DNA of 64,000 bases from Pseudomonas sp. QTF5. GTDB lineage: Bacteria > Pseudomonadota > Gammaproteobacteria > Pseudomonadales > Pseudomonadaceae. The stretch covers positions 62,001 through 126,000 of the forward strand of contig NZ_AZRW02000005.1 in NCBI RefSeq assembly GCF_000512695.2. Reading direction: 5' to 3'. A model generated the notes under the pieces. That model made no database searches. It had not been told where the DNA came from and saw only the letters and a program-made list of their open reading frames with translations. Position 1 is the stretch's first letter. The number at the start of each line of letters is the position of its first letter. The position numbers and the translations under genes are program-made. Below are positions 18,001 through 24,541 of this stretch, piece by piece.

Positions 18001-18448
18001 GGGGAACGATGTGCTCAACGGCGGGGGCGGCGACGACTTCCTCATCGGTGGCCTGGGCAACAACACTCTCACTGGTGGCGGCGGCGCTGACACCTTCCAG
18101 TGGCTCAAAGGCAACAGCGGCCACGACGTCATCACCGACTTCACCCCAGGCACCGACAAACTCGACCTGTCGCAACTGCTACAAGGCGAAAACGGCACGG
18201 CGGCGTCACTGGATGACTACCTGCACTTCACCGTCAGCGGCAGTGGCGCCTCGGTGATTACCAGCATCGACGTCAGCGCCATGGCCGGTGCCACGCCGAA
18301 CCAGACCATCGACCTGGCGGGTGTGAATCTGGCCAGCCACTACGGCGTCACCCCCGGAGCGGGTGGCGTGATTGCCGGCGGTCACGATACGGCGACGATC
18401 ATCAACGGCATGCTCAATGATCATTCGTTGAAGGTGGATACCGTGTGA
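12059..18448 (+). CDS. Giant LapA/LapF-like RTX adhesin with retention module, VCBS-like repeats and VWA domain
   Basis: 2,129-residue type I secreted biofilm adhesin. Residues 1-145 form a retention module ('MATLIGIVSKVIGQVYAVAG'), including IAAGADPTQ and a TAAG site near residue 117, then 'DPTIGFSTAGF'; TAAG is the LapG cleavage motif in LapA. Two divergent about 250-residue repeats (about 187-570) are followed by three 244-residue repeats (572-1303). A von Willebrand A domain covers about 1320-1510 with an intact MIDAS (DVSGSM at 1331, GGGTNYD, FFSDG). RTX nonapeptides (GAGNDLL, GGLGNDV) fill about 1860-2010, ending in a type I secretion target tail. CGGAGG at 12045-12050 supports the ATG at 12059. 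Export is expected through the divergent TolC-ABC-HlyD operon. Confidence 0.92.
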   Translation: MATLIGIVSKVIGQVYAVAGDGTRRTLVEGDRLFAGEQLVTGAEGAVAVQLKNGQELTLGRDSSMPMTAQLLAHQAPHAQAAEVVAPSQAQLTDVEQLQKAIAAGADPTQTGEATAAGPGATGAPGGLGGGHSFVLLEEVGGRVDPTIGFSTAGFNGIPEFPLERRDPDNGDNGAGGAGGTGALNNPVTLIGLSVAGGELTLNEAHLADGSASNPGALIQNGTFTVIAADGLTSLSIGGINVISGGVPAGFPQSITTQLGNTLTITGYNPATGVVSYSYTLVGNETHSAGDGANNLSEQFTVVASDSNGDTATGSLDVNITDDVPKAIDDTNANSASETLLTLTGSVLPNDLQGADRIATGPDSGPIIGGTFNGTYGTLVLNANGTYTYTLNTSDADFKALNGGGNATESFVYTLTDSDGDTSTATLVLNIHNNDDPVTLDGLNVNGGELTVYEKNLSDGTSPNTPALTQSGTFTVTALDGLQTLTVGGIAVVTGGVAAGFPQSIVTALGNTLTITGFNGTTGVVSYSYTLVDNETHPNANGTNSITENLNVVAADVDGSTALGQINVNIVDDLPTANPDLATIAEGATASGNVLNNDVGGADGPALSGAVVGVRAGSDTSTSAIGGLNTQINGTYGYLTLDASGNAVYHSNPNSVSAPGATDVFTYTVRDADGDESTTTITINVADCTLVAASDSDVTVNEKSLDLTKDGQDLVAGTTTGSEPGSTGETASGTLVGSVTGATGAITYTLVGSATGTYGQILLNPDGSYTYTLTSAPTTTPNANDGPNTLSESFTYQATDPLGNSVTSTIVISIVDDVPTAHADAVSVVEGGTVSGNVLGNDVFGADGPASSGAVVGVRAGSDTSTSAIGGLNTQIDGTYGYLTLDANGNAVYHSNPNSVSAPGATDVFTYTVRDGDGDESTTTLTIDVSNCSLVVAPDTDVTVHEKALDLTLDGQDLAAGTVTGSEPDNTGETASGTLVGSITGATGAINYTLVGSTTGSYGKILLNPDGSYTYTLTSAPATTPHANDGPNTLNDSFTYQATDALGNSVTSTIVITIVDDVPTAHCDSVSVVEGGTVSGNVLHNDVFGADGPALGGAVVGVRAGSDTSTSAMGGLNTQINGTYGYLILDANGNAVYHSNPNSVGEPGAMDVFTYTVRDADGDESTTTLTIDVSNNCLVTVTDTDVTVYEKALDLTKDGLDLAAGNVTGSESGNTGETGSGTLVGAVTGASGAITYTLVGSATGTYGQILLNPDGSYTYTLTSAPKTSPNANDGANTLNESFTYTATDSVGNSTTGTLVVNIVDDVPPDAVASGRSVPAVQIDSNLLLVIDVSGSMDDPSGVSGLSRLELAKQAISALLDKYDDLGDVKVKIVTFSSSATDQSSVWVDVATAKLLIATLTAGGGTNYDAAVATMQSAFDTTGKLIGAQNVGYFFSDGKPNEGDIGTADEIALKAFLDANGIKNYAIGLGSGVSNDSLDPVAYDGSTHTDTNAVAVTDLNQLNSVLSGTVQGAPVTGLLLGEGEGGTFGADGGFIKTITVDGTTYTYDPKANNNQGSLNFSGGANHGTFNTANNTLSIATDNSGTLLVNLDTGEYTYTSQTTTAVAISENIGFTASDNDGDLASSTLVINVIPNTPPGAVDDHVITNVLSGSIVLPGELLLANDTDVNGDALTASPTTFNTGWGGKGADFIGTHSSFSFTGNNVQAVTIARSAFVANTAAMTAVLVVSGALGSVSNNNTNDEDLITVNLKQGETLNLDHNLAAGRITLEYSVNGGAFTAIADGQTITATADGTYRIHIINIDDGGPGNSGKGAENYQLTMTVNYAGAQDSTSDFHGSYTANDNHGGSDSANVTISYQNGHTLTGTSGDDVLVAGAGNNVINAGDGNDVLTAGSGNNEMHGGAGNDLLFSGVGTDLLDGGTGNDTANYAHATAGVTADLGLLTAQNTLGAGTDTLTGIENLTGSNFNDSLMGDNNSNIINGGLGNDVLNGGGGDDFLIGGLGNNTLTGGGGADTFQWLKGNSGHDVITDFTPGTDKLDLSQLLQGENGTAASLDDYLHFTVSGSGASVITSIDVSAMAGATPNQTIDLAGVNLASHYGVTPGAGGVIAGGHDTATIINGMLNDHSLKVDTV
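13772..15967 (+). repeat. Three tandem 732-bp repeats inside the adhesin gene
   Basis: The repeats begin at 13772, 14504 and 15236, each exactly 732 bp (244 codons) with no length change. Each encodes the sequence PTA...VEGGTVSGNVLxNDV, GVRAGSDTSTSA and 'LLNPDGSYTYTLTSAP'. The unit combines a cadherin/VCBS-like fold and a second beta-rich fold, forming the extended stalk of the adhesin. Confidence 0.92.
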
Positions 18449-18460
18449 GTTGAAACGACA

Positions 18461-18499
18461 AAACCCGCCCTCCCGGTGACAGGGGATGGCGGGTTTTTT
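18461..18499 (+). terminator. Rho-independent terminator of the adhesin gene
   Basis: Stem AAACCCGCC / GGCGGGTTT followed by a T-run, 13 bp after the adhesin stop codon. Confidence 0.88.
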
Positions 18500-18583
18500 G
18501 TTGTCTGGATAATCGCTATCGCGAGCAGGCTCGCACACAGTTGACCGCATTCCCCCTGTGGGAGCTCCTCTGATAAACCGCGA

Positions 18584-18722
18584 TCCCTGTGGCGAGGGAG
18601 CTTGCTCCCGCTGGGCTGCGAAGCGGCCCAAAACCCGGCAATCACGGTTTTTCAGACACACCGCAAACTCAGGTTTTACGACTGCTGCGCAGCCGAGCGG
18701 GAGCAAGCTCCCTCGCCACAAT
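18584..18722. repeat. REP pair downstream of the adhesin
   Basis: Inverted arms with the TGTGGCGAGGGAGCTTGCTC core at about 18587-18610 and 18698-18719. A lone partial REP of the other family (GTGGGAGC) lies at about 18557. The pair occupies the gap between the convergent adhesin and DUF6124 genes. Confidence 0.85.
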
Positions 18723-18746
18723 AAGTGCTCTCACCACAGATTTTCG

Positions 18747-19106
18747 TCAGCCTTGTGGATCGAGATTATCCAGCACCCGATTCACCGCCAACTCCCCCAG
18801 CATGACCACCGATTGAATCCCCAACATCATGTTGCGATGGGGCATGTCCATCAACCCGGCGAACTCACTGAGCATCACGCTCGCCGATGCCAGAGATTCG
18901 CAGGCGTTGACCAGCAGGGTTTCGTTATCGACCTTGGCGCCGACGTGGTAAATGGTGCTGGGTTTGCGCTGGGTGTCTTTGGGGGTGGGTGGTTTGAGGT
19001 AGTGATCGAGGGCGCGGTCGGCCGCTTCGTGGAGTTTTTTCGAATCGAGGGATTCGTAGGGGGAAGTTGGATTGGTTACAGGGGGATTGGGTGTGGCTTT
19101 GAACAT
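18747..19106 (-). CDS. Small DUF6124-type Pseudomonas protein
   Basis: 119-residue soluble protein. A proline-rich start (MFKATPNPPVTNPTSPYESL) is followed by helices 'KLHEAADRALDHYLKPP' and a C-terminal half 'NETLLVNACESLASASVMLS' ending in 'MLGELAVNRVLDNLDPQG'. It resembles the small proteins grouped as DUF6124/DUF3077, which are numerous in Pseudomonas; their function is unknown to me. AAGGAG lies 7 bases before the ATG at 19106. The gene is preceded by an elaborate folded leader (19111-19237) and a terminator-like hairpin, suggesting RNA-level control. Confidence 0.75.
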   Translation of the reverse strand: MFKATPNPPVTNPTSPYESLDSKKLHEAADRALDHYLKPPTPKDTQRKPSTIYHVGAKVDNETLLVNACESLASASVMLSEFAGLMDMPHRNMMLGIQSVVMLGELAVNRVLDNLDPQG

Positions 19107-19110
19107 AGTG

Positions 19111-19237
19111 ATACTCCTTGATTAGTGGAGCCGCCACGATTCGCTGCGAAACGAAGGGAGGTGGCAGCTGTACGCAGGTTCGCAGACCGGGAATCAAGGA
19201 ACCCGGCAGACCCGAAGATCTCCCGCGCACAGCCGCC
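19111..19237 (-). promoter_or_regulatory. Folded 5' leader of the DUF6124 gene (candidate cis-regulatory RNA)
   Basis: In the minus-strand RNA, bases 19237-19222 pair with 19178-19163 in a continuous 16-bp helix with three G-U pairs. It encloses two hairpins: 19221-19208, AGAUC(UUCG)GGUCU with the extra-stable tetraloop, and 19207-19186, GCCGGG/CCCGGU with a 10-nt loop. The 3' strand of the outer helix (19168-19161, GCUGCCAC) can instead pair with 19137-19130 (GUGGCGGC), just before the AAGGAG at 19119-19114. Two mutually exclusive helices next to a ribosome site is the layout of a translational switch. Pairings were read by eye; ligand or protein partner is unknown. Confidence 0.55.
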
Positions 19238-19255
19238 ATAACGCAATGCAGTAGA

Positions 19256-19292
19256 CAAAAAAAAGCGCCAACTGAAAGGAAACGGTGGCGCT
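19256..19292 (-). terminator. Intrinsic terminator upstream of the DUF6124 leader
   Basis: On the minus strand AGCGCCA (19292-19286) pairs with TGGCGCT (19070-equivalent position 19270-19264) and is followed by eight T. It lies 19 bp before the folded leader. It may end a transcript from upstream or act as an attenuator inside the DUF6124 leader. A further small hairpin, CCACTG/CAGTGG, lies just upstream at 19327-19343. Confidence 0.7.
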
Positions 19293-19453
19293 ATGCGCCT
19301 TGATTGACCCAGGCTGCGAAACCCGACCACTGATAGGCAGTGGCAGGGAAACGATAGAGGCAAGGCTCAAGGCGCACAAGCCGGCGGATTCTGGCGCAGT
19401 CGTAGGCAGCGACGCAAGGTTGTGTAGCCTGAGTGAGTGTCTGGAAAGGTTTT

Positions 19454-19654
19454 TTAAACATTGATGTTTAATGTTCTTCGCGGGCAAGCGCCGCTGGCGT
19501 GGATACTGAACCGGGCCAGGTAGTCGATCATCAGTTCACGGATCGGGACGTCATCGTCTACGATCAGGGCGCGAATGCTCCAGCGTTTATCGTCGGTCGG
19601 CGCTTTTTGATCGTCGTTCAGAGGTGCTGGGGAGTTGTGCATGCGTGCGTTCAT
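19454..19654 (-). pseudogene. Truncated response-regulator gene (N-terminal remnant)
   Basis: 66-codon frame whose product reads like the start of an OmpR-type receiver domain: 'RWSIRALIVDDDVPIRELMI' then 'DYLARFSIHASG', with the acidic DDD triplet of the phosphorylation pocket. The similarity stops at residue about 55, well before the phospho-acceptor aspartate; the frame continues into unrelated residues and a stop. The breakpoint at 19473-19489 coincides with GCTTGCCCGCGAAGAAC, the same 17 nt found in the REP at 1248-1264. It is probably a deletion remnant and not functional. Confidence 0.6.
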
Positions 19655-19934
19655 CTGCCAGATAGGCTGCCAACCACAAAGATAGGCTGCGAGGTTGTGG
19701 CTTCAGCATAGGCGTCCGGCCGTGAGGCGGGAAGTGCTGTAGGACCTGTTGCGGCTGCCGAGGGTAGCGTTGAAGGGTGTTGTGGGCGTGTCGTGTGTGT
19801 ACCGAACTCGACACAATTGCCGCAGCAGCTAGTCTTGTCTGAGCCGCGACGACGAATTACCGATCATCGGGTCCCGCAGCGGCGCTGGTTCCGCTACAAT
19901 GCGCGCCGATTTCGACTTGCCTGAGAGCCCACTC

Positions 19935-20633
19935 ATGTCCGCTTGCCAGACGCCTATCATCGTCGCCCTGGATTTCCCCTCCCGTGACGCCGCACTGAAG
20001 CTGGCCGATCAACTGGACCCGAAGCTGTGCCGGGTCAAAGTCGGTAAAGAACTGTTCACCAGTTGCGCTTCGGAAATCGTCGGCACCCTGCGCGACAAGG
20101 GTTTCGAAGTGTTCCTGGACCTCAAGTTCCACGACATCCCGAACACCACCGCCATGGCCGTCAAGGCCGCTGCGGAAATGGGTGTGTGGATGGTCAACGT
20201 GCACTGCTCCGGTGGTTTGCGCATGATGGCCGCCTGCCGTGAAGTGCTCGATCAGCGCAGCGGCCCGAAACCGCTGTTGATCGGCGTGACCGTGCTGACC
20301 AGCATGGAGCGTGAGGATCTGGCGGGTATCGGTCTGGACATCGAGCCACAAGAGCAGGTGCTGCGCCTGGCCGCGCTGGCGGAAAAAGCCGGGATGGACG
20401 GTCTGGTCTGCTCGGCCCTGGAAGCCCAGGCCTTGAAAGCCGCTCACCCGTCGCTGCAACTGGTGACCCCGGGGATTCGTCCGGCGGGCAGCGCCCAGGA
20501 CGATCAACGCCGCATCCTGACCCCCCGTCAGGCGTTGGATGCCGGTTCCGACTATCTGGTGATCGGCCGTCCGATCAGCCAGGCGGCGGATCCGGCGAAG
20601 GCGTTGGCTGCGGTCGTTGCCGAACTCGCTTAA
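19935..20633 (+). CDS. pyrF: Orotidine 5'-phosphate decarboxylase
   Basis: 232-residue TIM-barrel enzyme catalysing OMP to UMP, the last step of de novo pyrimidine synthesis. It has '[20 protein letters not shown]' at the N-terminus, the catalytic [10 protein letters not shown] at 62-71 (D62, K64, D67) and the phosphate-binding 'TPGIRPAG' and 'YLVIGRPIS' near the C-terminus. Length is normal for proteobacterial PyrF. The ATG at 19935 gives the standard N-terminus; an in-frame ATG at 19899 adds 12 residues that do not fit the family. Confidence 0.95.
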   Translation: MSACQTPIIVALDFPSRDAALKLADQLDPKLCRVKVGKELFTSCASEIVGTLRDKGFEVFLDLKFHDIPNTTAMAVKAAAEMGVWMVNVHCSGGLRMMAACREVLDQRSGPKPLLIGVTVLTSMEREDLAGIGLDIEPQEQVLRLAALAEKAGMDGLVCSALEAQALKAAHPSLQLVTPGIRPAGSAQDDQRRILTPRQALDAGSDYLVIGRPISQAADPAKALAAVVAELA

Positions 20634-20650
20634 CCAAACGCTGAAGATCC

Positions 20651-20746
20651 AAATGTGGGAGCGGGCTTGCTCGCGAAGAGGGAGTGTCAGTCGACATCGA
20701 TGTTGACTGACACTCCCTCTTCGCGAGCAAGCCCGCTCCCACATTT
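20651..20746. repeat. REPIN forming a 96-bp near-perfect palindrome
   Basis: Left arm 20651-20698 and right arm 20699-20746 are 48 nt each with a single mismatch and no spacer. The outer parts are the REP core TGTGGGAGCGGGCTTGCTCG; here the normally variable centre is also palindromic. It lies between convergent pyrF and the oxidoreductase gene. Confidence 0.92.
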
Positions 20747-20772
20747 GTTTGTGGTCGTTTCAGATATAGGGT

Positions 20773-21777
20773 TTAAACCTTCAACACCAACTTCCCGAAA
20801 TTCTCGCCGCTGAACAACTTCATCAGCGTCTCCGGGAATGTTTCCAGTCCTTCGACAATATCTTCCTTGCTCTTGAGCTGCCCCTTGGCCATCCAGCCGG
20901 CCATTTCCTGCCCGGCAGCGCCGAACTGTGCAGCGTAATCCATCACCACAAAGCCTTCCATCCGTGCTCGGTTGACCAGCAACGACAGGTAGTTGGCCGG
21001 GCCTTTGACCGCTTCCTTGTTGTTGTACTGGCTGATGGCGCCGCATATCACCACCCGCGCCTTCATGTTCAAGCGGCTCAGCACAGCGTCGAGAATATCG
21101 CCGCCGACGTTATCGAAATACACATCGACGCCTTTCGGGCATTCGCGCTTGAGGCCGGCCTGCACGTCTTCGTTTTTGTAGTCGATGGCACCGTCAAAAC
21201 CCAGCTCGTCGATCAGGAATTTGCATTTGTCCGCGCCGCCGGCAATGCCGATCACCCGGCAACCTTTGATCTTGGCAATCTGCCCGGCAATGCTGCCCAC
21301 CGCGCCAGCCGCGCCCGACAGCACCACGGTGTCGCCGGCTTTCGGCGCGCCGACATCGAGCAGGGCGAAGTAGGCGGTCATCCCGGTCATGCCCAGCGCG
21401 GATAAATAGCGCGGCAGCGGTGCCAGTTTCGGATCGACCTTGTAGAAACCTCGTGGCTCGCCGAGGAAGTAATCCTGCACGCCGAGGGCGCCGTTGACGT
21501 AGTCCCCCACGGAGAAACCCGGATTGTTCGAAGCAATGACTTTGCCTACGCCCAATGCACGCATGACTTCGCCAATGCCGACCGGAGGGATGTAGGACTT
21601 GCCCTCGTTCATCCAGCCACGCATGGCCGGGTCCAGGGACAGGTATTCGTTTTTGACCAGGATCTGACCCGCCGCCGGCTCGCCGACCGGTACTTCTTGA
21701 TAGGTGAAAGTCTCGCGGCTAGCCGCACCCACGGGACGTTTGGCGAGCAGGAACTGGCGATTGGTCTGGGTAGTCAT
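20773..21777 (-). CDS. NADP-dependent MDR-family oxidoreductase (CurA / leukotriene B4 dehydrogenase-like)
   Basis: 334-residue zinc-independent medium-chain reductase. The N-terminal catalytic domain has 'YLSLDPAMRGWMNEGKSYIP' near 45-65, and the Rossmann domain carries 'VVLSGAAGAVGSIAGQIAKI' with the nucleotide-binding glycines and the 'CPKGVDVYFDNVGGDILD' signature of this subgroup. These enzymes reduce alpha,beta-unsaturated ketones or aldehydes with NADPH. An in-frame GTG at 21786 precedes the preferred ATG at 21777 by three codons. No operon partner is evident. Confidence 0.9.
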   Translation of the reverse strand: MTTQTNRQFLLAKRPVGAASRETFTYQEVPVGEPAAGQILVKNEYLSLDPAMRGWMNEGKSYIPPVGIGEVMRALGVGKVIASNNPGFSVGDYVNGALGVQDYFLGEPRGFYKVDPKLAPLPRYLSALGMTGMTAYFALLDVGAPKAGDTVVLSGAAGAVGSIAGQIAKIKGCRVIGIAGGADKCKFLIDELGFDGAIDYKNEDVQAGLKRECPKGVDVYFDNVGGDILDAVLSRLNMKARVVICGAISQYNNKEAVKGPANYLSLLVNRARMEGFVVMDYAAQFGAAGQEMAGWMAKGQLKSKEDIVEGLETFPETLMKLFSGENFGKLVLKV

Positions 21778-22013
21778 GACAGGCACTCAAGATGAATGAA
21801 GTCTTGTTGATAGACCTTCATGGACGATGTCGCAAGGTTGGCTGACACTGCGAATGCACATCGATCCAGTGCAGTGATAGTCAGGGCGCCCGTTCTATCA
21901 CTGCAACTCATGGGCGCCCAACCGGCCCTCTGATAGTGCTGCCGTGCCATACGCCCCTGTGACTAGACTGGGCACACGCGATCCCCCGCATTCTTCCCTC
22001 CGAGGACATAACA

Positions 22014-22775
22014 ATGAGCATGACGTTTTCCGGCCAGGTCGCCGTTGTGACAGGCGCGGCCAATGGTATTGGCCGCGCAACCGCTTTGGCGTTCGCCGCT
22101 GAAGGTTTGAAAGTGGTGGTTGCCGATCTGGATGCGGCCGGCGGTGAAGGCACGGTGGCGCTGATTCGCACCGCCGGCGGTGAAGCGACCTTCGTGCGTT
22201 GCAACGTCACTGTGGAAAGCGATGTAAAAAATCTGATGGACGAGGTCGTGAATACCTACGGCCGTCTCGACTATGCCTTCAACAACGCCGGTATCGAAAT
22301 CGAGAAAGGCAAACTGGCCGAAGGCACGGTCGATGAGTTCGACGCGATCATGGGCGTCAACGTCAAAGGCGTCTGGTTGTGCATGAAGTATCAGTTGCCG
22401 TTGCTGCTGGCCCAGGGCGGCGGCGCGATCGTCAACACTGCATCGGTCGCCGGCTTGGGGGCTGCGCCGAAGATGAGCATTTACGCTGCCTCAAAGCACG
22501 CGGTGATCGGCCTGACCAAATCGGCGGCCATCGAATACGCCAAGAAAAAGATTCGTGTAAACGCAGTGTGCCCGGCGGTGATCGACACCGACATGTTCCG
22601 TCGAGCCTATGAAGCGGACCCGAAGAAGGGCGAGTTCGCCAATGCCATGCACCCGGTCGGGCGTATTGGCAAAGTCGAAGAAATTGCCAGCGCGGTGCTG
22701 TACCTGTGCAGTGACGGCGCGGCGTTCACCACCGGTCATTCGCTGGCGGTGGATGGTGGCGTCACGGCGTTTTAA
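22014..22775 (+). CDS. Short-chain dehydrogenase/reductase
   Basis: 253-residue classical SDR: NAD(P)-binding TGAANGIG at 13-20, NNAG near 90, catalytic serine in 'NTASVAGLGAAP', YAASK (Tyr and Lys of the active site) near 155-159 and C-terminal 'GHSLAVDGGVTAF'. The acidic 'VVADLD' after the second strand favours NAD(H). A CGAGGACA ribosome site precedes the ATG at 22014. It is a monocistronic gene divergent from the MDR oxidoreductase. The substrate cannot be predicted. Confidence 0.9.
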   Translation: MSMTFSGQVAVVTGAANGIGRATALAFAAEGLKVVVADLDAAGGEGTVALIRTAGGEATFVRCNVTVESDVKNLMDEVVNTYGRLDYAFNNAGIEIEKGKLAEGTVDEFDAIMGVNVKGVWLCMKYQLPLLLAQGGGAIVNTASVAGLGAAPKMSIYAASKHAVIGLTKSAAIEYAKKKIRVNAVCPAVIDTDMFRRAYEADPKKGEFANAMHPVGRIGKVEEIASAVLYLCSDGAAFTTGHSLAVDGGVTAF

Positions 22776-22800
22776 CGCTGCAGGCTGCGATGGTGCGGAA

Positions 22801-22892
22801 CCTGTGGGAGCGGGCTTGCTCGCGAAAGCGGTGTGTCAGGCGACATCAATGTTGACTGTGCTGCCGTCTTCGCGAGCAAGCCCGCTCCCACA
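22801..22892. repeat. REPIN downstream of the SDR gene
   Basis: Inverted arms CCTGTGGGAGCGGGCTTGCT (from 22801) and its complement (to 22892), with an imperfect centre. Confidence 0.88.
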
Positions 22893-23044
22893 TTTGTTTA
22901 TCGATCGGCGCCGGTTCCGTGAAGACACCGGACAATGTGTTTCAAATGGTTAGAATCGAGGGTTTTGGCGGCTTTGTCGCACATCCCCTCGAGCACTCCT
23001 GTGATTAACTGTTTCCCGCAAAACAGACAGGAGTTTGCTTGCTC

Positions 23045-24433
23045 ATGGAGTTGAGAATCGATCGACAGGCATTGGTGCCTGTCGTACAGCAAATCGTCGA
23101 CGCATTGGCCGACTGGCTCCGTCGCGGCGAGGTGTTGCCGGGGGCGCGTTTGCCTTCCGTGCGGCAAATCGCGCGGATCAATCTGCTCAGTCAATCCAGT
23201 GTCGTCGAAGCCTGTGAACGGCTGGTGGCTCAAGGGGTGCTGGCGACGCGTAACGGGGCGGGTTTCTTTGTCGCGGCAACGGCGCTGGCCACTCAGGGGC
23301 AATGGGATCTTCCTTGGTCCGAAGGGGTTGAGCAGCAGAGCGGCCTCGTCGGCGCACTGAAGCTGGGGTGCGGCGGATTACCCGAAAGCTGGCGTGAGAC
23401 TGACGACCTGAGCTACGCCATACGCCAGGTCAGCCGCACCGACATGGCCGGGTTGTTCAACTACAGTACGCCGCTGGGCCTGCCTGCCTTGCGTCAGCAG
23501 ATCCTCAAACGATTGAAACAGTTGAATATTGCGGTGGATGAAAGCCGAATCCTGACCACGGCGGGGGCCAGTCATGGGCTCGATTTGATTGTGCGTACCC
23601 TGTTCAAACCGGGCGATTGCGTCGTGGTGGAGAGTCCCGGCTATTCGATGTTGTTCGATTTGCTCAGGCTACACGGGATCAGCATGATCGAGGTGCCACG
23701 AACCCCACGCGGGCCAGATACCGAAGCACTCGAGGCACTGTTGCGCAAGTACAAACCCTGTGGCTTGTTCATCAACAGCTTTTATCACAACCCCACCGGC
23801 AGCAGTTTGACCCCGGGGGTCGCTCAGCAGGTTCTGCAACTGGCCAAAAACCATGGCGTGCTGGTGATCGAAGACGACGTCTATGCCGATTTGCACAGCG
23901 GCCCCGGCACGCGCCTTGCGGCACTGGGTATCGATGACAACGTGATCTACGTCGGCAGCTACTCCAAAACTCTCAGCAGTTCGTTACGGGTTGGCTTTGT
24001 AGTGGCCGATGCCGACATTATTTCGCGACTCGCCAGGGTCAAGATGATCAGTAGCATGGGCGCTTCACGGTTTAGCGAGTCGGTGCTGGCTTGTCTGTTG
24101 GCCAGTGGTGCCTATCGTAAATTGGTGCAACGTCAGCGTCAGCGTTTAAGCACAGACCGGGAGGCGGCCTTGCAGGTGCTCGAAGACGCGGAGTGGGAGG
24201 TTTTCGGCAAGCCGTCGGGCGGCCTGTTCATCTGGGCGCGATCGCGCAAGTCTGACTACGCTCAGGTGCGAACTCAGGCACGGCGCTTCGGTGTCCTGCT
24301 GTCTTGCCCAACGACGTTCAGTCCGACCGGTCAGGCTCATGACTGGCAGCGCATCAACGTTGCCTATGCCTGCGATCCTCGTGCCCGGGCATTTTTTCAG
24401 GCCACCGCTCGGGATCGACCTCAAGCGTTCTGA
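23045..24433 (+). CDS. MocR/GntR-type PLP-dependent transcriptional regulator
   Basis: 462-residue fusion of an N-terminal GntR winged helix (about 1-75: 'GEVLPGARLPSVRQIARINL', 'QSSVVEACERLVAQGVLATR') and a fold-type I aminotransferase-like domain. The latter has 'HNPTGSSL', 'VIEDDVYADLH' and the PLP-lysine motif 'YVGSYSKTLSSSLRVG'. Such regulators usually respond to PLP or amino-acid-derived ligands; the target genes are not evident here. AGGAG at 23029-23033 is 11 bases from the ATG at 23045 and 5 bases from an in-frame TTG at 23039, so the start could be two codons earlier. Confidence 0.88.
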   Translation: MELRIDRQALVPVVQQIVDALADWLRRGEVLPGARLPSVRQIARINLLSQSSVVEACERLVAQGVLATRNGAGFFVAATALATQGQWDLPWSEGVEQQSGLVGALKLGCGGLPESWRETDDLSYAIRQVSRTDMAGLFNYSTPLGLPALRQQILKRLKQLNIAVDESRILTTAGASHGLDLIVRTLFKPGDCVVVESPGYSMLFDLLRLHGISMIEVPRTPRGPDTEALEALLRKYKPCGLFINSFYHNPTGSSLTPGVAQQVLQLAKNHGVLVIEDDVYADLHSGPGTRLAALGIDDNVIYVGSYSKTLSSSLRVGFVVADADIISRLARVKMISSMGASRFSESVLACLLASGAYRKLVQRQRQRLSTDREAALQVLEDAEWEVFGKPSGGLFIWARSRKSDYAQVRTQARRFGVLLSCPTTFSPTGQAHDWQRINVAYACDPRARAFFQATARDRPQAF

Positions 24434-24541
24434 AAGCGACGTAGGCGTAGCTTTTTGCCATTATTCGGGCGCCGGAGACTTGTGTTGGCACAAGCCCGTT
24501 GCGAATCTGCATCAACAGACAATGGCAGGGGACTACGCGCA

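Noticed and set aside
19076..19487. Two overlapping minus-strand frames (95 and 97 codons) across the DUF6124 leader
   Set aside because: They cross an intrinsic terminator and perfect helices, have no ribosome site and no recognised domain; the openness reflects structured RNA sequence.
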